A stretch of DNA of 64,000 nt from Allium sativum (GCA_030737875.1 CM060910.1:248652427-248716426), one strand, 5' to 3'; shown: positions 20,380-33,698, numbered from the stretch's first letter. Translations and numbers: made by a program. The notes: generated by a model not told the origin, from the sequence alone.

Positions 20380-22448
20380 CTAGTTCTGATTTGGGGCCTG
20401 TACGGCTTGCCCCCTATCTATGGGTGTCACTCTGTATTCATCCAATTTTCCTTCTCGGAGAAGCCTCTCGACCACATCTCTTTGGTGACGACATTTATTT
20501 GTCGAATGGCCATGAATCTGATGGAAGAGACAAAACTTCCCCGTTTCACGTTCTTTCTCCGTCGACTCTCTAGGAGGAGGCCTTTTATTTTGGAGGACGT
20601 TGTACGAATCCATGAAGATATTCTCCAAAGTATCGTTTATTGGCGTATAACTCTCAAAAGACCTGGGACGAGTTCTTCTCTGGGAGTCGTTCCCCCGATT
20701 CCTCTTCCGGTTGTTGCCATTACTATTAATACCATTGTTTCCTGACTGACGACCACCCTGGTTCCGGTTTCCGACATTAACCTCGACCTTCCCCGAGCTG
20801 TCTCCTGTCTGCTTAACGGCGACATTGCTCTGGATTTCCTCTTTATCGACCGTTTTTGCCTTTCGGTTAGCATATACCTCCTCCCGGCATAAGTGTACGT
20901 TAGCTTTTTCGTAGAATAACTCTCTAGTATGAGGTGGCTTGCCGGCCAGATATCTCCCAAATTCGGTGTCTTTATCTACCCCATCAATTAGGGCTGCCAC
21001 AACAGTTGGCTCATGAGGATCTTTGACTTCAGTAGCGGCTAGGTTGAAACGGTCTAGATGCACCCTCAAACTCTCGCCTGGTCGTTGCTTGACAAGGAAC
21101 AAGTCAATCACACTCTTCGTCTTTTGTGCATAGATGCGGAATTGTTCCACGAACCTTTCACTCAACTCCTTGAAGCTGGAAATTGATCTTGATGGTAAGC
21201 GAGTAAACCATAATAATGCTACATCCTCCAGGAATATGGGAAATTCTTTGCAATTGACAGCGTCAGAGGCAGCGGCAGCGGTCATTGACCAAGAATATCT
21301 CATTAGATGTTGGACGGGATCAGATCTACCCGCGTAACGGTTCATCTGCGGCATGTTGAAGCGCCTCGGGAATGTCGCATCTAAAATGTCATCAGCGAAA
21401 GGGGTGTGACTGCGGTCAATTCCCCAATCTTCATTCCGTTGTCCACGGCTATCTGCCAGAATTTGATGGGTCATAGCTGCAAAATTTGCACTGGTCAGCG
21501 GAGGCTCGGGGTCAGCGCTTCTTGCTCGGTGGGGTTCTCTAATCTCTCTTCCAGGAGCGACCATGAAATCCGGGGCTCGGATTGGGCTTCGCTGCCCCCT
21601 GTTACCATGAGCATTTGTACGGCGACGGGGATGAGGTAGTCTATTCTGAACAGGGCTGTCCACACCTCGAGCTCTGGGAGTTGCGGTGCGATCATTCACA
21701 TTGTGGTTTGAGGGCCCTGCACCCAGTGCCTCTTCTTCCCGTGATGGCAGGGTTCCAAATCGAAGCTGCTTTATGTTTTCAGGCCTCTCATATGGTCGCC
21801 GCGAAGGTCTCGGCGATTTCGCTGACGAAGAAGAGTATTCTGGAGTAAGCGGACGAACTGGGGCGTCCTTTGCCTTGCGAGATCATTAAGCCTTCTATCC
21901 ATAGCGGTCAAGTTCTATCGTAGAACGGAGCTCTCCTGCCTTTGAGCAGCCAATTCATCAAACAGCCTCTCCCACATTTCGGAAAAGCGAGAGAGATCCC
22001 CCTCAGTAACGGGAGCAGAAGGGTCATATTGATCATCATCATTTTCTCTTATGCGCAAAGAGCTTGAGCCAGGTCGAGCGGAGGGGTCAGAACGGTAGGA
22101 GCGAGCCATAGGCTCCTTTCCAGGTCGAGTTGTAGTCTGGTCATCAATTTGGATCGCTGTGGATCGAGGTTGGTGGCTCGCAGCGCCCCCTTGGGATCGG
22201 TTCGTGGTCACGGTATGCGGAGGATTCGGGGCGTTATCACGGGATCGAGTAACAACCCCTCCAGCTTCACGGTTCGCAGCGCCACCCTAAAGTCGGATCG
22301 TGGCACCTTGATTGGTTCGGTTCGCCCCCCTGTCCTCGCGATCCGTGACCCCCTCGACGACCTGCTCTTGTGCACTTTCGCCAACCACTTCATTCGCGAC
22401 TTCATTCGCTTGCGAAGTTCGCGCTTCCTTAGACTTCTTTCCAGCCAT
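20380..22448 (-). pseudogene. gag: Tat gag
   Basis: The ATG at 22448-22446 (MAGKKSKEARTS) lies ~115 nt after the PBS. In-frame TAG stops occur at 22287-22289 and 21915-21917, and a frameshift near 21875. The frame is then open from 21699 to 20380 (439 codons). That part holds the capsid-like retrotransposon gag domain (FPRRFNMPQMNRYAGRSDP to HLDRFNLAATEV), a basic Asn/Arg-rich stretch and a zinc-finger-like CLFHQIHGHSTNKC. It would form the particle core and bind RNA. Two antisense ORFs here (22149-22490 and others) are shadows. Confidence 0.85.
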
Positions 22449-22551
22449 GATATCAGATGTCGCTGGAATCTTCAAAAATCCGAACAGTGAAGTTTTGGGA
22501 CTGTTTTCTTTGGACTTTCAAATCCAAATAGTAGAATAGCAATCCGTTAGG

Positions 22552-22570
22552 CTGAGAATTCAATTCTCAG
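22552..22570. other. Perfect palindrome beside Tat PBS
   Basis: CTGAGAATTCAATTCTCAG is a 9-bp inverted repeat with a 1-nt centre. Its last six bases are part of the primer-binding site, so the RNA could fold over the priming site. Confidence 0.8.
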
Positions 22571-22581
22571 TGAAAGCACCA
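22565..22581 (-). other. Tat primer-binding site
   Basis: The minus strand reads TGGTGCTTTCACTGAGA, 4 nt after the 5' LTR end. TGGTGCTTTCA is the form I recall for Tat elements; I did not assign the primer tRNA. Confidence 0.75.
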
Positions 22582-22585
22582 AAAA

Positions 22586-23365
22586 TGTTAGATCAAAATT
22601 TGGACCTAACACCCAAATTGTTCTGATTCGTAAAGAATTATAAATGGAGAATGAAGGAAAAGCAGAAAACACACAGAATTTATAGTGGTTTGGCATTAAC
22701 GAGCCTACGTCCACTTTATATGTTATCGATTATACTTTGAATGCTAGTACAATCAATGATTTCTCTCAAACTCACTCTTACAATTGTGATTTCTCTCAGT
22801 AATCTCATAATAAAACTGACAAGAAATAGTGGTATGATAGTAATGGTGGAATCAGTGCTCAATACTGCCAAAAGATCCTGAAAAATGCCAAGCTCTGGGC
22901 TATTTATAGCTGATTTTGTCAGGCGGATCGCGGTCACACGTGGCACAGATCCCGTGAATATCGGATTGGATCGCAGCTTGATGAAGAATTAGTCAAATTA
23001 GCCGTTGTGGACAGGTGTCGCGATCCCCTTAAATATCGGATCGAGCAAGGAGGAGGAATTGGTCAAAGTGACAGTTGGGGACATGTGTCGCTGGATCCGT
23101 GCATCTCGGATCGCCGAAGACTAGCTCGTGCTTGAACAGGTCAGAGGCTTCGCTGTGTGTCGGGGAATCGGATCGGTCTGTGCAGGGTAGCAGTGTAAAT
23201 GCAGATCGAGTCGTGTATAGGTAGTCGGATCGCGAATACTATGGGGGCGATCCGAGAGAGGCGACCCTCTGGTGCGATTCGATCCTTCATGGATTTAAGG
23301 AACGTAGTTTCATTCTTTCTTCTTGTGCGTGAACCTTGGTGGCTTGGTCAAAAAGCTGGCCAACA
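22586..23365 (-). repeat. Tat element 5' LTR
   Basis: 780 bp, TG...CA ends in the minus sense, promoter-bearing LTR. A TATAAATAG box is on the minus strand at 22900-22908 (counterpart 9743-9751). It is rich in GGATCG/CGATCC words. Confidence 0.95.
22900..22908 (-). promoter_or_regulatory. TATA box of Tat 5' LTR
   Basis: The minus strand reads TATAAATAG within GC-balanced sequence. The expected transcript start would be ~25-35 nt downstream, near 22870. Confidence 0.7.
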
Positions 23366-23370
23366 ACGAC
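23366..23370. other. Target-site duplication of Tat element (right)
   Basis: ACGAC, identical to 9425-9429. The interrupted LTR resumes with CAACCCAAAT, matching 1620-1627 in reverse complement. Confidence 0.95.
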
Positions 23371-24335
23371 CAACCCAAATTCTCATTTTATATTAAATAT
23401 AAGGCTTTGAATAGGCACTGTAATGACTTATATTCAATATCAAATTCTAAAACCAACAGATATCATATCAGAAATAACGATATTAAATATCTTCCAAATT
23501 TCCAACATAACATCCATATAATCACAGAAAATCAATATTGAAATAATCTGTAGAAAATTTCCATTCAAGTCCAGTTCATTCTATTCATTGGAAATTCTTA
23601 ATTAAAATTAAATCCATTTAAATCCCTTTTTATCATTTATAAAATAAATAAATCACTTATTTGATGAAAATATCTTTTATCTTTATAAACTTGGAATTTC
23701 CATCAAAAACCCTTTTAATACATTTATTATGATTTTACATAATTTCTCCCTATTTTTAATTAAAAATAGGCCATTTTAATTTAAACAGCTTTCTAGGTCA
23801 TTCAACTACACGGCCACTATTTTTTTTCCAATTTGATTTGAACATTTCAGAAAATCTAACCGTTGGATTTCAAATCTTAAATACTCATTTAAAACCTCTT
23901 TTCGATACGAACCCATAGGTTTCGGTTCCAGAAGAATCCGATGGTCAGATCTTCCGCTATGTCTAATCAAAATGTCGAAATTCACGAAAGGTCGCTGCGC
24001 GAAACATTCTACTCAAACCATTATATATATATAAATATATATATATTATCGTCGATTTCCTTTCTAGACGTATTTTAAAACGTTTATAAATTCGTTTGGA
24101 AAATGATTCCAACTTATATTTAAATTTAAAAAATGAGTTGAATATTCTATATATTATCCTTTTTGAATAATATTATTTTCCAAAATATTAATTTTGAAAT
24201 TTCTCTTTTAATATTCATAATTAAATCGATAACGTAAATCGATAAATACGTTCGAGTTAAAATGGCATTACTGGACTAAAAAGCTTAATTCATTTTCTCA
24301 TCCATTTATATTTTATTATGGGCCAGACCTCTCAC

Positions 24336-24530
24336 ATTAAGCCTACAACCTGCGAATGTTGGATATGCCGGTTGGTTTCGGGTAGACTTATCCCACAAGT
24401 TGGGCTTAACCTCGTGTCATGGCTCAATTCGTATTTGCGCACTTGGACCTCTCACATTAGGTTCAACATTTGTGACTGCTGGATATGCTGGGCGGGTCCG
24501 GGCAGACTTATACCACAAATGTAACCTAAT
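24336..24530. other. Twin hairpin module (C-minus LTR)
   Basis: The first hairpin, 24336-24409, has outer stem TTAAGCC/GGGCTTAA. The second, 24456-24530, has ATTAGGTT/AACCTAAT plus inner ACATTTGTG/CACAAATGT. The core is GGATATGC followed by a CCGGG/TCGGG-type stretch and AGACTTAT. It is absent from the corresponding zone of the plus-strand C LTR (37400-37700). Confidence 0.75.
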
Positions 24531-27500
24531 CTCGTGTCCAAGTACAATTATAATTAATAATTATAATTAATTCATTGAAAATATTATTTAAAAATATTCT
24601 TTTAAAATAAAGATATGATCTTTAAATTAAATTGTTACTAATTTTATAAAACCCTTTGTTTCCGAATATCCTAACTGACATTTCAAGTTTTTAATGAAAA
24701 ATTGAACTTTCTATATTATTATTATATTATAATAATAATCTTTTCAAAATGTTCAAATTTTTGAAATCAAACCTTCTAATCTTAACATACTGACCATAAA
24801 GATGTAATCTTTTTAACTGAATCCTTTTTATTATAACTTTTAAACAATAAAGACATAATCTTTCTAATTCATACGTCAATTAATTCCATTAACTGAATTT
24901 TAAATTAAAATATCCCTTTACTTCAAAATTGGAATGAAACCCAATCCATTACCATATAATTTTAATTATATGGATTTCAAACATCGCATTAATTCTATAA
25001 TAATGACAAACCATTCAATAACAGCCAAAGTGCATTTTAAACTAATCACAAGGGAGATGTGTAGTCAGAATATCAACCCAAGACCCGTGTAGGGTTTCAA
25101 CCAACGCAAATTCAAATAATATATTATTAATTGTCCCTTTGGACGATGTGTGAAAATTTGTCGTCCAATCAACATAAACAAGTCAGGCAACTTGTAAATG
25201 CCGGTGTAAACATGTTTTAAATATCATAAATGTCATAACAACATGTTACATATTTCAAATTTCAAACAATTCACAACAGTCATCCAAATCAACATTTATC
25301 CAACAAACAATAATTCCAACAAAGATAATTAAATAAAATTTAATAATAAAAACAATTAACTGTTCAAAAGCTTGAGTGAGATAAAAGTTCTAACCTTTTC
25401 CGGGCTTTAATTAACGGTTCGGGCCCAATTTTGGCCCAAAATCCAACATGCTCCAAAATTGACAAATTTGGTGTTTACGCGGAGCTCATGACTCAACGAT
25501 CATGGAAAATCTTGTTTTGTGCAATTTCGAGTTTGTATCAAAGAGATATGAATTTTAAAAGTTTGTAACAATTTAATAATTAATTTAAAATATGGAAATT
25601 ACTGAAATTTTCAACTTGCTCAGAATTAGACAAAATTATTGCTCGCTCAAAGCTCTCGACATAACGAACTCAGCGGATTCAGTTCCATGCAATTTCAATA
25701 ACGTGACAAAGAGTTATGCACTTGCGAAGTTAACAAATCGATTTAAATAATATTTGAATTTGTAAAAATTACCCAAAATTTCAACTTCCTACAAATTAGA
25801 CGAAATTGGTGTCCACTCGAAGGTCTTGTCACCACGATCGCGGCGGATCCAGTTTTGCGTGATTCTGAGTTCGTGGCAGAAAGATATTAATATACGAACA
25901 TGAAATATTATTTATATAATAAAATCACTATTCACCTTCTTCTCCAAACGACACCCTCAACTTAAAATGCTCGCTACGGCCAAATCGTAAGTCGGAATTT
26001 CACGAAACTAGTGCCATTCTCTCTGACTTCTCCCCCTCTTTCCACGCTGAGTAGTCCCCCCTTCAATTCGCCATGTGGGGCCCACGATCCATAAATGAGC
26101 GGAAAAGTGCAGTTTTCGTTCATCTTAGTGCTGCGGCCGCCTCGGTGCTCCAAATGCCACCAATTTTGGTCAGTAACTAGATCTCGACCTCCCAAACAAC
26201 TTCCGTTTAGGTCACTTCGCATGAAAATGCACGGATCAAAGGGAAAAAAATCGTTTTTGTTTTCAGTTTCAAAATTGCTGTTTTGCTGTTTTCGTCATTT
26301 TATCGTCATACTGTACACTTTCAGACCAAACTTCCTTGGACAAAGTTGTGCATCTATTTCCCCTCTACAACTTCCCCAACTTGGCCATCACCTAATTCTT
26401 CACGGATTGGCCAGAAAACCCAAATTTCCAACCGTAGTTTTCTGCCGTTGAACTCAGATCCCGGCGAATCCGTGCGACGTTAGGCCATGGATTTTTCATG
26501 GGAGGTAGAGACGATAGAGATGCACAAAACCCAAAAAGGGTTTGGTCTGATTTTGTTTCGTTTGAGAGATATAAATTTTTGAAGAATCAGGGTCTTATTT
26601 GCAAAGAAGAATTTAGAGTGGAGGCCATGAAAGTGAAGAAGAAGGTGGCTAGTGTTTTCTCTTAGGTTTAGGAGCTGTTGGATATATTATATATGGGCTG
26701 GGTAATTATGTTTTAATCCTTGTTTAACTTTATAATTATAGCCCTTTTGCAATTAAAGTTATTCAATTTTCAGTCCTTTTAATGGTTTTAAAATTCTTGC
26801 GAACACATACGGATTCCAATTTTGATGGAAATTGGAACACAAATATTATTTGACATTATGAATCCAAAGAAACTGGTTTCATTGAATTCCGAGTCCGTAT
26901 GAATAAATAGTGAAATTTTAACGATCGAAAGTTGACTGTTTTTCACTTAAAAGTTAATAACGACCACATACTAGCTCCAAAAATTACGAATTTTGGAATC
27001 TAGCAATAATTTAATATTCCGGATCCATAGAAAGTGGTTTTGTCGAATTCGGAGGTCGTTTGCAAAATTCCCATTTTTAAGGCATATATATTTAATATTA
27101 AAAATACATATTTAAATGAATAATTTTCGAATCTCGAAATATATCGATGTTTATACTTTTCGGATTCAGAAATGTCATTTTGAACTCAATGGGAGTGGTT
27201 TCGAGTCTAAATTCATTCATATCAAAATGTAGCTGTTTGGGCCATATATATTATATATATAAACTTTCCCGTATTTTTCTGATATCTTGATTTGGACATA
27301 ACTTTTGATTCCCGCTATGAAATTTCAATTTTTTCGATTCATTGGAAATATATTTTTAAATAGATTCTAATATTTTTGGTTTCGCTAAAATCCGATTTAT
27401 TTCGCATCCTGTACTGTCAGTCAAAGTTAAAATTCAAATTTTCAAACTGCCACGCTATTTCTAGCTCCTTTTATAGTTTAAATAAAATTTATTCGTTTTA

Positions 27501-27622
27501 ACTTCGATTAAAATAAATTTGTAGTCATTATTATATAAAATAAATTATTTTAAATATTAAAAACCCATTAAAATAATTAAAATAAATTTTTTAAATTCGG
27601 CCCGAAATTCCGGGTTGTTACA

Positions 27623-28756
27623 CCTAGTTTTTAACTTCAAAAATCATCGATACGGAATCGCTTCGAAACCATATGAAAAATAGTACTCGCTCTGCTGGTC
27701 TCAATGGTGGTGACGACGCGATTCAATTCTTCACGGATTTTGAGTTATGATTTTTCAAAGCTCTTTGAACCCATTTTCTCTTTTACTATAAAATAGAGAT
27801 TTCTCTTTCGATAGTCCACGAAAATTTGTTTTGCTGATCCCTAAAAATCCGAAATGATAATTCAGACAACTTCCATGTTGGTCATTTTGGCTGGAAGTGG
27901 ATGGATTTGGAGATTTGGATTTTAAAGGGAGAGGAAACATTATTTTTATTTTACTGAAGCTTTGAAAACAAGGAAGAAGGAAACAGTCGTGAGAAATCTA
28001 CAGCTCAGTTTTGACCAGAGAGAAGAACATGGCTTTGTATATAAATTTTAAAAGGTAATTAAATTATTTTAATTAAGGACACTTTCCTTCTCTTCATGAA
28101 TTCAATAACATGCGTTAAGACAACAAGGAGGACACCTAATCCTTATTTAAAAATGAGCCAATGCATGTTGATATAAATAGTTTATTTATTTGTTAAATTT
28201 ATTTTTTAGCTACATCTTACTGATGTTTATAAATGTAGTAAATTTCCAATGTTTATGAATGTAATAAATATATTACTTAAGATTTTAAAAACCATTTATA
28301 AATTTCAGTATTTTCAAAATACTTATCGATTTTATTCATAAAAATATTTGCACATAAAATTTCCAAGATTTATAAAATAGTCAAAAGCAAATGCTTAAAA
28401 GTCCTTATTACATTTTATAAACATTATTTTAAAATCTTACAAATTCATATTATTTTCACATATAACTTACTAAATAGGATTTTGATATGCAACAAAACTT
28501 TAGGGAAACAATCTATATTATAAATTAAATAATATTATCACTTATCAATATTAAAAATATTTATTTAAATAAAGATCTTGAATAAAATCATAAAATAAAT
28601 TACTCATATTCCAATAATCAAAACAAAATATTTATTCAACTCATATATATAATATCTTTTAAACAAAATTTGTATTCAAACCTTATTAAATTCACTTGAT
28701 ATTTAGAAAATTGATTTTTATTAGATTTTAATCATTAAAAATTTTGGTTCGTTACA
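27623..28756 (-). repeat. LTR fragment, unclassified
   Basis: Non-coding, ending in GGTTCGTTACA (28756), an LTR-type terminus on the minus strand. It starts directly at the terminus of C-minus. Its composition resembles the U3 parts of C and D LTRs. The ORF at 27755-27940 has no recognisable similarity. Confidence 0.45.
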
Positions 28757-31700
28757 AAAACTATTATTTGATCGTTCCTAACGATTCTTATTTCAATGAA
28801 TTCCGACTTAAATTGAGTTATGTATACTCAGCTGAAGTTCGAAACATCATATTACGAACTACCGTGTTGCGGTGAGCTCGTTTTCATTATATTTAAATAT
28901 AAACGTTTAAACTTTGTTTATTAATAAATTTCACTCCATTATTGTATATTTTAATATGTATTAAACCAATTTTCCTAGTCCAACTTAATATTTCTGATTA
29001 TCCCTAATCGTCGATTATTTCGTAATTCAGTTATAAATTTATTTATAATTCAGTCTTCTATACTAAATTCCAATTCCCTTTGAAATAAATTATTTTATAT
29101 AACTCGTTATAATCAAATTTCAATTTTAAATCCGTTGGGATTTTCTCAATTCATATTATATTCCTCATTCGAAAAAATATATATCGTTCCGTTTTCAAAA
29201 CGTTTCCCAATTCACTTTTAAATTCATACTTGAATTTAAACTGTTAAATCATCTAATGATAATTTATTTCACTAGATTTATAAACATCGTTTATAAGTTC
29301 AACTTCCTTTTTTAATTTATTAAAACAAGTTCCATTTCAAAATCTATTTGAAACCCGATTTTTATTTTGGAATATTTTAATATTATAACTTATATATATA
29401 ATTGCAGAATTTATTTTCATTTTTAATTTCAACTTTAATCTAATAAAATTTAAATATCATTTCTGGAAATAATTTATTTTTTATGAATTGGACATAGTAG
29501 AAATGCAATCATAAATATTTATGAATTTATTTCAATTCAATTTTCATTACTAACATCGGCGTAGATTTCATTGTTTCTTTTTTGAAACTAATTTCAATTC
29601 CCCTTTTTAAATTCACATTTGAACATTCCCCGCATTATCCAGTGAGAATTATTCCATTTCATTTATAAACACCGTTTATAAATTCATTACTTATTTTTAT
29701 TATTCAAAACAAGTTAATATTTTCTATCCCATTCGAAATTCGAATTCTATTTTAGGAAAATAGATTTCCCCTTTTTAATCTCAAAATTTCTTTTCATGAT
29801 ATTTATATATGTATATACCAATATTTAGGGCTAGTGACATTCAAACACCCAAAACACCCAATTATCAATCACAGTTTTTCAAACACATCATATATGATAA
29901 TATATACACTATATTTTTCTAGATCCACAGATGTTAGCCAACATAAATATTACACATCTTGCTTCAAGGAAGGATATCGCGGTATAGAAGGTCATCTATT
30001 ATATATATTTTGGAACGCATAGAAAAATCATCCGCTAATGGTACTGCGAGAAATATCCAATACTTATATACAATAGCCACAACCAACAAGCCTAAATATA
30101 ACTAATATATATATATACATATATATACATATATATATAGCCACAATTCATTAACAATTATTCAATGCATCCAAACAGTCAGCAAACAACATATATCAAA
30201 ATTATTTAAAATAAAAATTCATTTATAATGAAATTATAAACTATTCTAGAGAGTGAGTTTACTCACCTTGATTTTATTTATGATCCATTTCGATTCCAAA
30301 TTTAATTCCCAATTATGAAATCCTCAGCTATGGTTCACTCGACTGCCTTTGCTCGATAAAATCTCATTTACCCCTAACATGGTATTCCTTAGTTAATGTG
30401 ACATTATATAAAAATATATGAGTTTGGATATAAATTTAAACTAATTTAATTTAAATAAGAAAAAAATTAACTAAACTAATTTATAATTAATTACCCTTAA
30501 TTTCATTATCACCCATCTTCCCTCTCACGAATACTGACTAAAACCTACTTCTACTACCTACTTCCAGTCTTTGACCATGTCCTTTGACCCTCATCCGAAC
30601 ATCACTGACATCCCATTTTCATGAGCCAACTTTGAAACTTGAGCCATATTCAAGACCCAAGGATCACCAGACCGACATTCCTCTTCCCATTTTACTTCCT
30701 TTTTGCAAAACACCCACCAACATATCACACAAACTATATACAAATGCAACAATTTGTTGAAGTCGAACCCTTCCCACATCCTACTATCGAATTCCATCGC
30801 CACTACAAATGCCACATGATCCAACAACTTCTCACTGTACAGGATATCCTCCTACCATTTGACATCCATTTCCATCACTTGAAAGTTGAACCACCTAGTT
30901 CATAGTCCATCCACTGAACGTCGCACTACCTAGTATCAATTTTCCGACGTTGGCATCTAATAGAAATCCCATCGCCCTTCCATAAATCGTACGTCTATTC
31001 AATTGGAATCCGCTCTGACAAACCCTCGACCAAATCGCTTTGAACCCACCATTGAACCCATTATCGGACCTTCCAACACGAGCTCCTCCACCACGTCATC
31101 GACCTCTAGGAAAGTTGTAGTCTTCGATCTTGATTTTCAATTTGATCCCTTTTTTCTTAGTATAGGGTTGAATCTGGAAGTGGAAGAAATGAATTTAGAA
31201 AGGAACAACATTGATCTTTCTTTTCCGAGACCTTATGATTTCCATACGATTTTATATTAGAAATAAGAGAAAGCATCTTCGATTTGTTTAGCAACAAGGA
31301 GGTTGATATTTTCCTTTCAAATCTTAGGAATGTACTGAAGAATGTTATTCCTATTTGGAAATAATGGAGAATGAAATGAAATCAGTGGAGAGAAAGTATG
31401 CTTGATAAAAATAGGTGGAAAACAGGAGAAAATTGTACATGGGTTTTAATATTTTGTCTACCAACGTATAAACACCTTTTAATTTGATTTGATTTCATAT
31501 CTAAAAGGATTTGTATAAAGATAATTTTTATTTATTAAAATAGATATCGATTTGATTTAGTTCTTATCTACTAGTCAAGTATCTGGGGGTTCATAACTTG
31601 AAATCGCAAACCCCTTTTTTTAACTTAACGATGGACGTTCCAATGTTATAACACTAAATTCAACATAATAGCTTCTGAAATTTTATTCAAACATATATGT

Positions 31701-32007
31701 AAAATAACCATATTAAATCGATGTAGTATGATTTAAATTCATAAACAATCAACTCCTTGATAATAAATTATTATTATTGTTTACATTTTAAATAAAATTT
31801 ATATTAATCATCTGAATCATCTTGATTCAGTTTTAACATCGAACTCAATTATATTTCGTTTTCATATTACAATAAATTTGAAATTTAATCGTATATCAAT
31901 TATTAAATCGATAAATTCCATATAAAAATCCATTTATATTATCAACTCGACATTTAAAATAATATTAAATGTTTAAAATTAATTGACCAATAATCTGGGT
32001 CGTTGCA
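28757..32007 (-). repeat. D-related LTR fragment
   Basis: Non-coding. The left part resembles 51640-51900 in family D (ACGAACTAC, then GCG, then GAGTTCG). GAGTGAGTTTACTCACC at 30251 matches the equivalent landmark at 56670, and GGGTCGTTGCA (32007) is a minus-strand LTR terminus. It holds TA tracts (30095-30140) and a GC-richer block (30500-31130) with short unrecognised ORFs on both strands. No partner LTR is visible and the copia pol fragment starts right at its end. Confidence 0.5.
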
Positions 32008-32009
32008 AA

Positions 32010-33222
32010 ATGGATGTCAAAAGTTCCGTTTTAAATGGTTTTATTAAAGAAAATGTATATGTAGCACAACCACTACTTTTTGTTTATAAAATATATTCTG
32101 CCCATCTTTACAAGTTAAATAACGCCTTATATGATTTAAAGCAAACTCCTCGAGCATGGTAAAAACGACTTAGAAATCACTTAATTTCATCTGGTTTTCG
32201 AATAGGAGAATTTGACATCACTTTATTTATTTAACGAGAAAATAATGATATTTTAGCTGTACAAATCTATGTTAACGACATTGTATATGGTTCAAACAAC
32301 AAAAACTTATATGTTGATTTTTCAAATATAAAGAAAAATGAATCTGAAATGTCACACATGGGAGAATTAAACTTTTTCTTAGGACTACAAATAAAACAAT
32401 TTAAAAACGTTATTTCTATACACTAAGAAAAGTAGTGTAACGATTTATTACGAAGTTTTAGTATGGATAAAATATCAAGCGAACCAACACTAATGAGTAC
32501 TAGTGTTCATTTGGATAAAGACAATAACGGAAGGTATATTGACGAAAAATTATATTGTAGTATGATAGGTTCGTTATTATACTTAACTGCTAGTCGACCC
32601 GACATCGCGATGAGTGTATATCTATGCATAAGATTTCAAGAAAAACCAAAAGAATCTCATCAACAATCCGTCAAACAAATTTTCCGATATCTCTCAAATA
32701 CTGAAGATTATGGTCTGTTTTACCGTAAGGGATCATCATTTGAACTTGTTTCCAATAGCGATGCAGATTTTGGAGTTTGTTTACTGGATCATAAAAACAC
32801 TACTGGAACATGTCATTTTATTGGACGATCACTAAAGCTCATGGTCTAGCAAAAAACAAAATTATATCTCTTTATCAACTTGCGTAACTGAATATATCTC
32901 AACAGCTCTAGCATGTTCACAAGCAATGTACATGCAGAAGACACTTAGAGAACATGGTAAAATCATTGAAAAATCTCCAATTTATTATGATGATATTATC
33001 ACTATAAATTGGTCAAAAAATTTAGTTAATCGCTCTAGAACAAAACACATAGATATACGGCATCATTTTTTACGTGATAACGTAGATAAAGGAACTATTG
33101 CTCTAGGATATGCAAAAACTGAAAATCAGATAGTAGATATTTTCATCAAACAATTAAATGAACAAACATTTGTTAAATTAATACATGATTTACAGATATG
33201 TTCTGTAACAAAACTTACATAA
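32010..33222 (+). pseudogene. pol: Ty1/copia pol fragment (RT and RNase H), SIRE-like
   Basis: Starts inside the RT (MDVKSSVLNGFIKENVYV) with the upstream part missing. It continues through LYDLKQTPRAW, the catalytic region QIYVNDIVYGSNN, MGELNFFLGLQIKQ and GSLLYLTASRPDIAM, then RNase H with SRTKHIDIRHHFLRD. The YVDD motif is YVND, so the RT would be inactive. Stops lie at about 32160, 32235 and 32425-32435 and at 32847-32849. The last part (32926-33222) is in another frame. It lies between the D-related LTR fragment and a copia LTR. Confidence 0.9.
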
Positions 33223-33698
33223 TGAAAATATGTTTTTTTAACTAATTACCTAAAAATAAGATATAATTTTTATCTACAATTAAACCTTGTCAACAACTAT
33301 CCATTCAACTTTTAGAAATTAGTTTTCCAAATGCTATTCATAGCAACTTTCCTTTCTGTGAATAAAATACAATCCAAATAAAAACAAGAAAAACAAATTA
33401 TCGTTTCATATACAATGTGTCCTCTCAAGAAATCACGTCGTTTGACTCAAACCCAATTAAAACACCCTCACATCCACATTTTATCCAATTAATAGATTTT
33501 CCAAAAAGGAAATGAGGACTATCTCCACTGCTCAAATGAACTAAGAGAGACAATATACAAACGATCGATGAGAAATTAGATGAAATAGCTCACTATCAAT
33601 GTGATATGATGAATATGCAAAGAGAAATATACTACAGACAAAAAAGCATCATTCAACATCTGGATTTTCTAGAAAAAGCCCTTTATGCAATATGTAGA
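33223..33698 (+). other. Copia 3' region, possible env-like/coiled-coil remnant
   Basis: Lies between pol and LTR. A short stretch at about 33560-33700 can be read as TIDEKLDEIAHYQCDMMNMQ, a heptad-like pattern of the kind found in the extra 3' ORF of SIRE elements. It is too short and degenerate to call. No clear PPT is seen. Confidence 0.3.

Larger units (their letters stand above)
9430..23365 (-). mobile_element. Tat/Retand-type Ty3/gypsy LTR retrotransposon
   Basis: A structurally complete 13.9-kb element on the minus strand. It has LTRs of 794 and 780 bp with TG...CA ends, a perfect 5-bp TSD, PBS, PPT, and gag, protease, RT, RNase H and integrase in Ty3/gypsy order. About 5 kb between integrase and the 3' LTR carries antisense ORFs, a known hallmark of the Tat lineage (Retand, Grande, RIRE2). 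By eye the LTRs differ at about 30 positions plus a 14-bp and a 1-bp indel, roughly 96% identity, so it is fairly young by plant standards. Coding capacity is nevertheless destroyed: at least five stops, four or more frameshifts and a changed integrase catalytic residue. It inserted into a family C LTR. Confidence 0.95.
23366..27622 (-). repeat. C-minus 5' LTR, right segment
   Basis: Continuation of 7127-9429 and the U3 side of the LTR. It ends at GTTGTTACA (27622), the 5' terminus in minus sense. It contains the CGCGAAACATTC block that matches 955-1160 and 37760-37960, and the twin hairpin module at 24336-24530. It also holds a GC-richer block (25970-26480) where a promoter/leader would lie. 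The short ORFs (e.g. 26095-26451, 25974-26222) sit in that block and match nothing I recognise. No gene is supported. Confidence 0.8.

Noticed and set aside
30591..31260. Short ORFs that could be a host gene fragment
   Set aside because: Three short unrelated frames, no domain or splice structure, located inside an LTR-like fragment.
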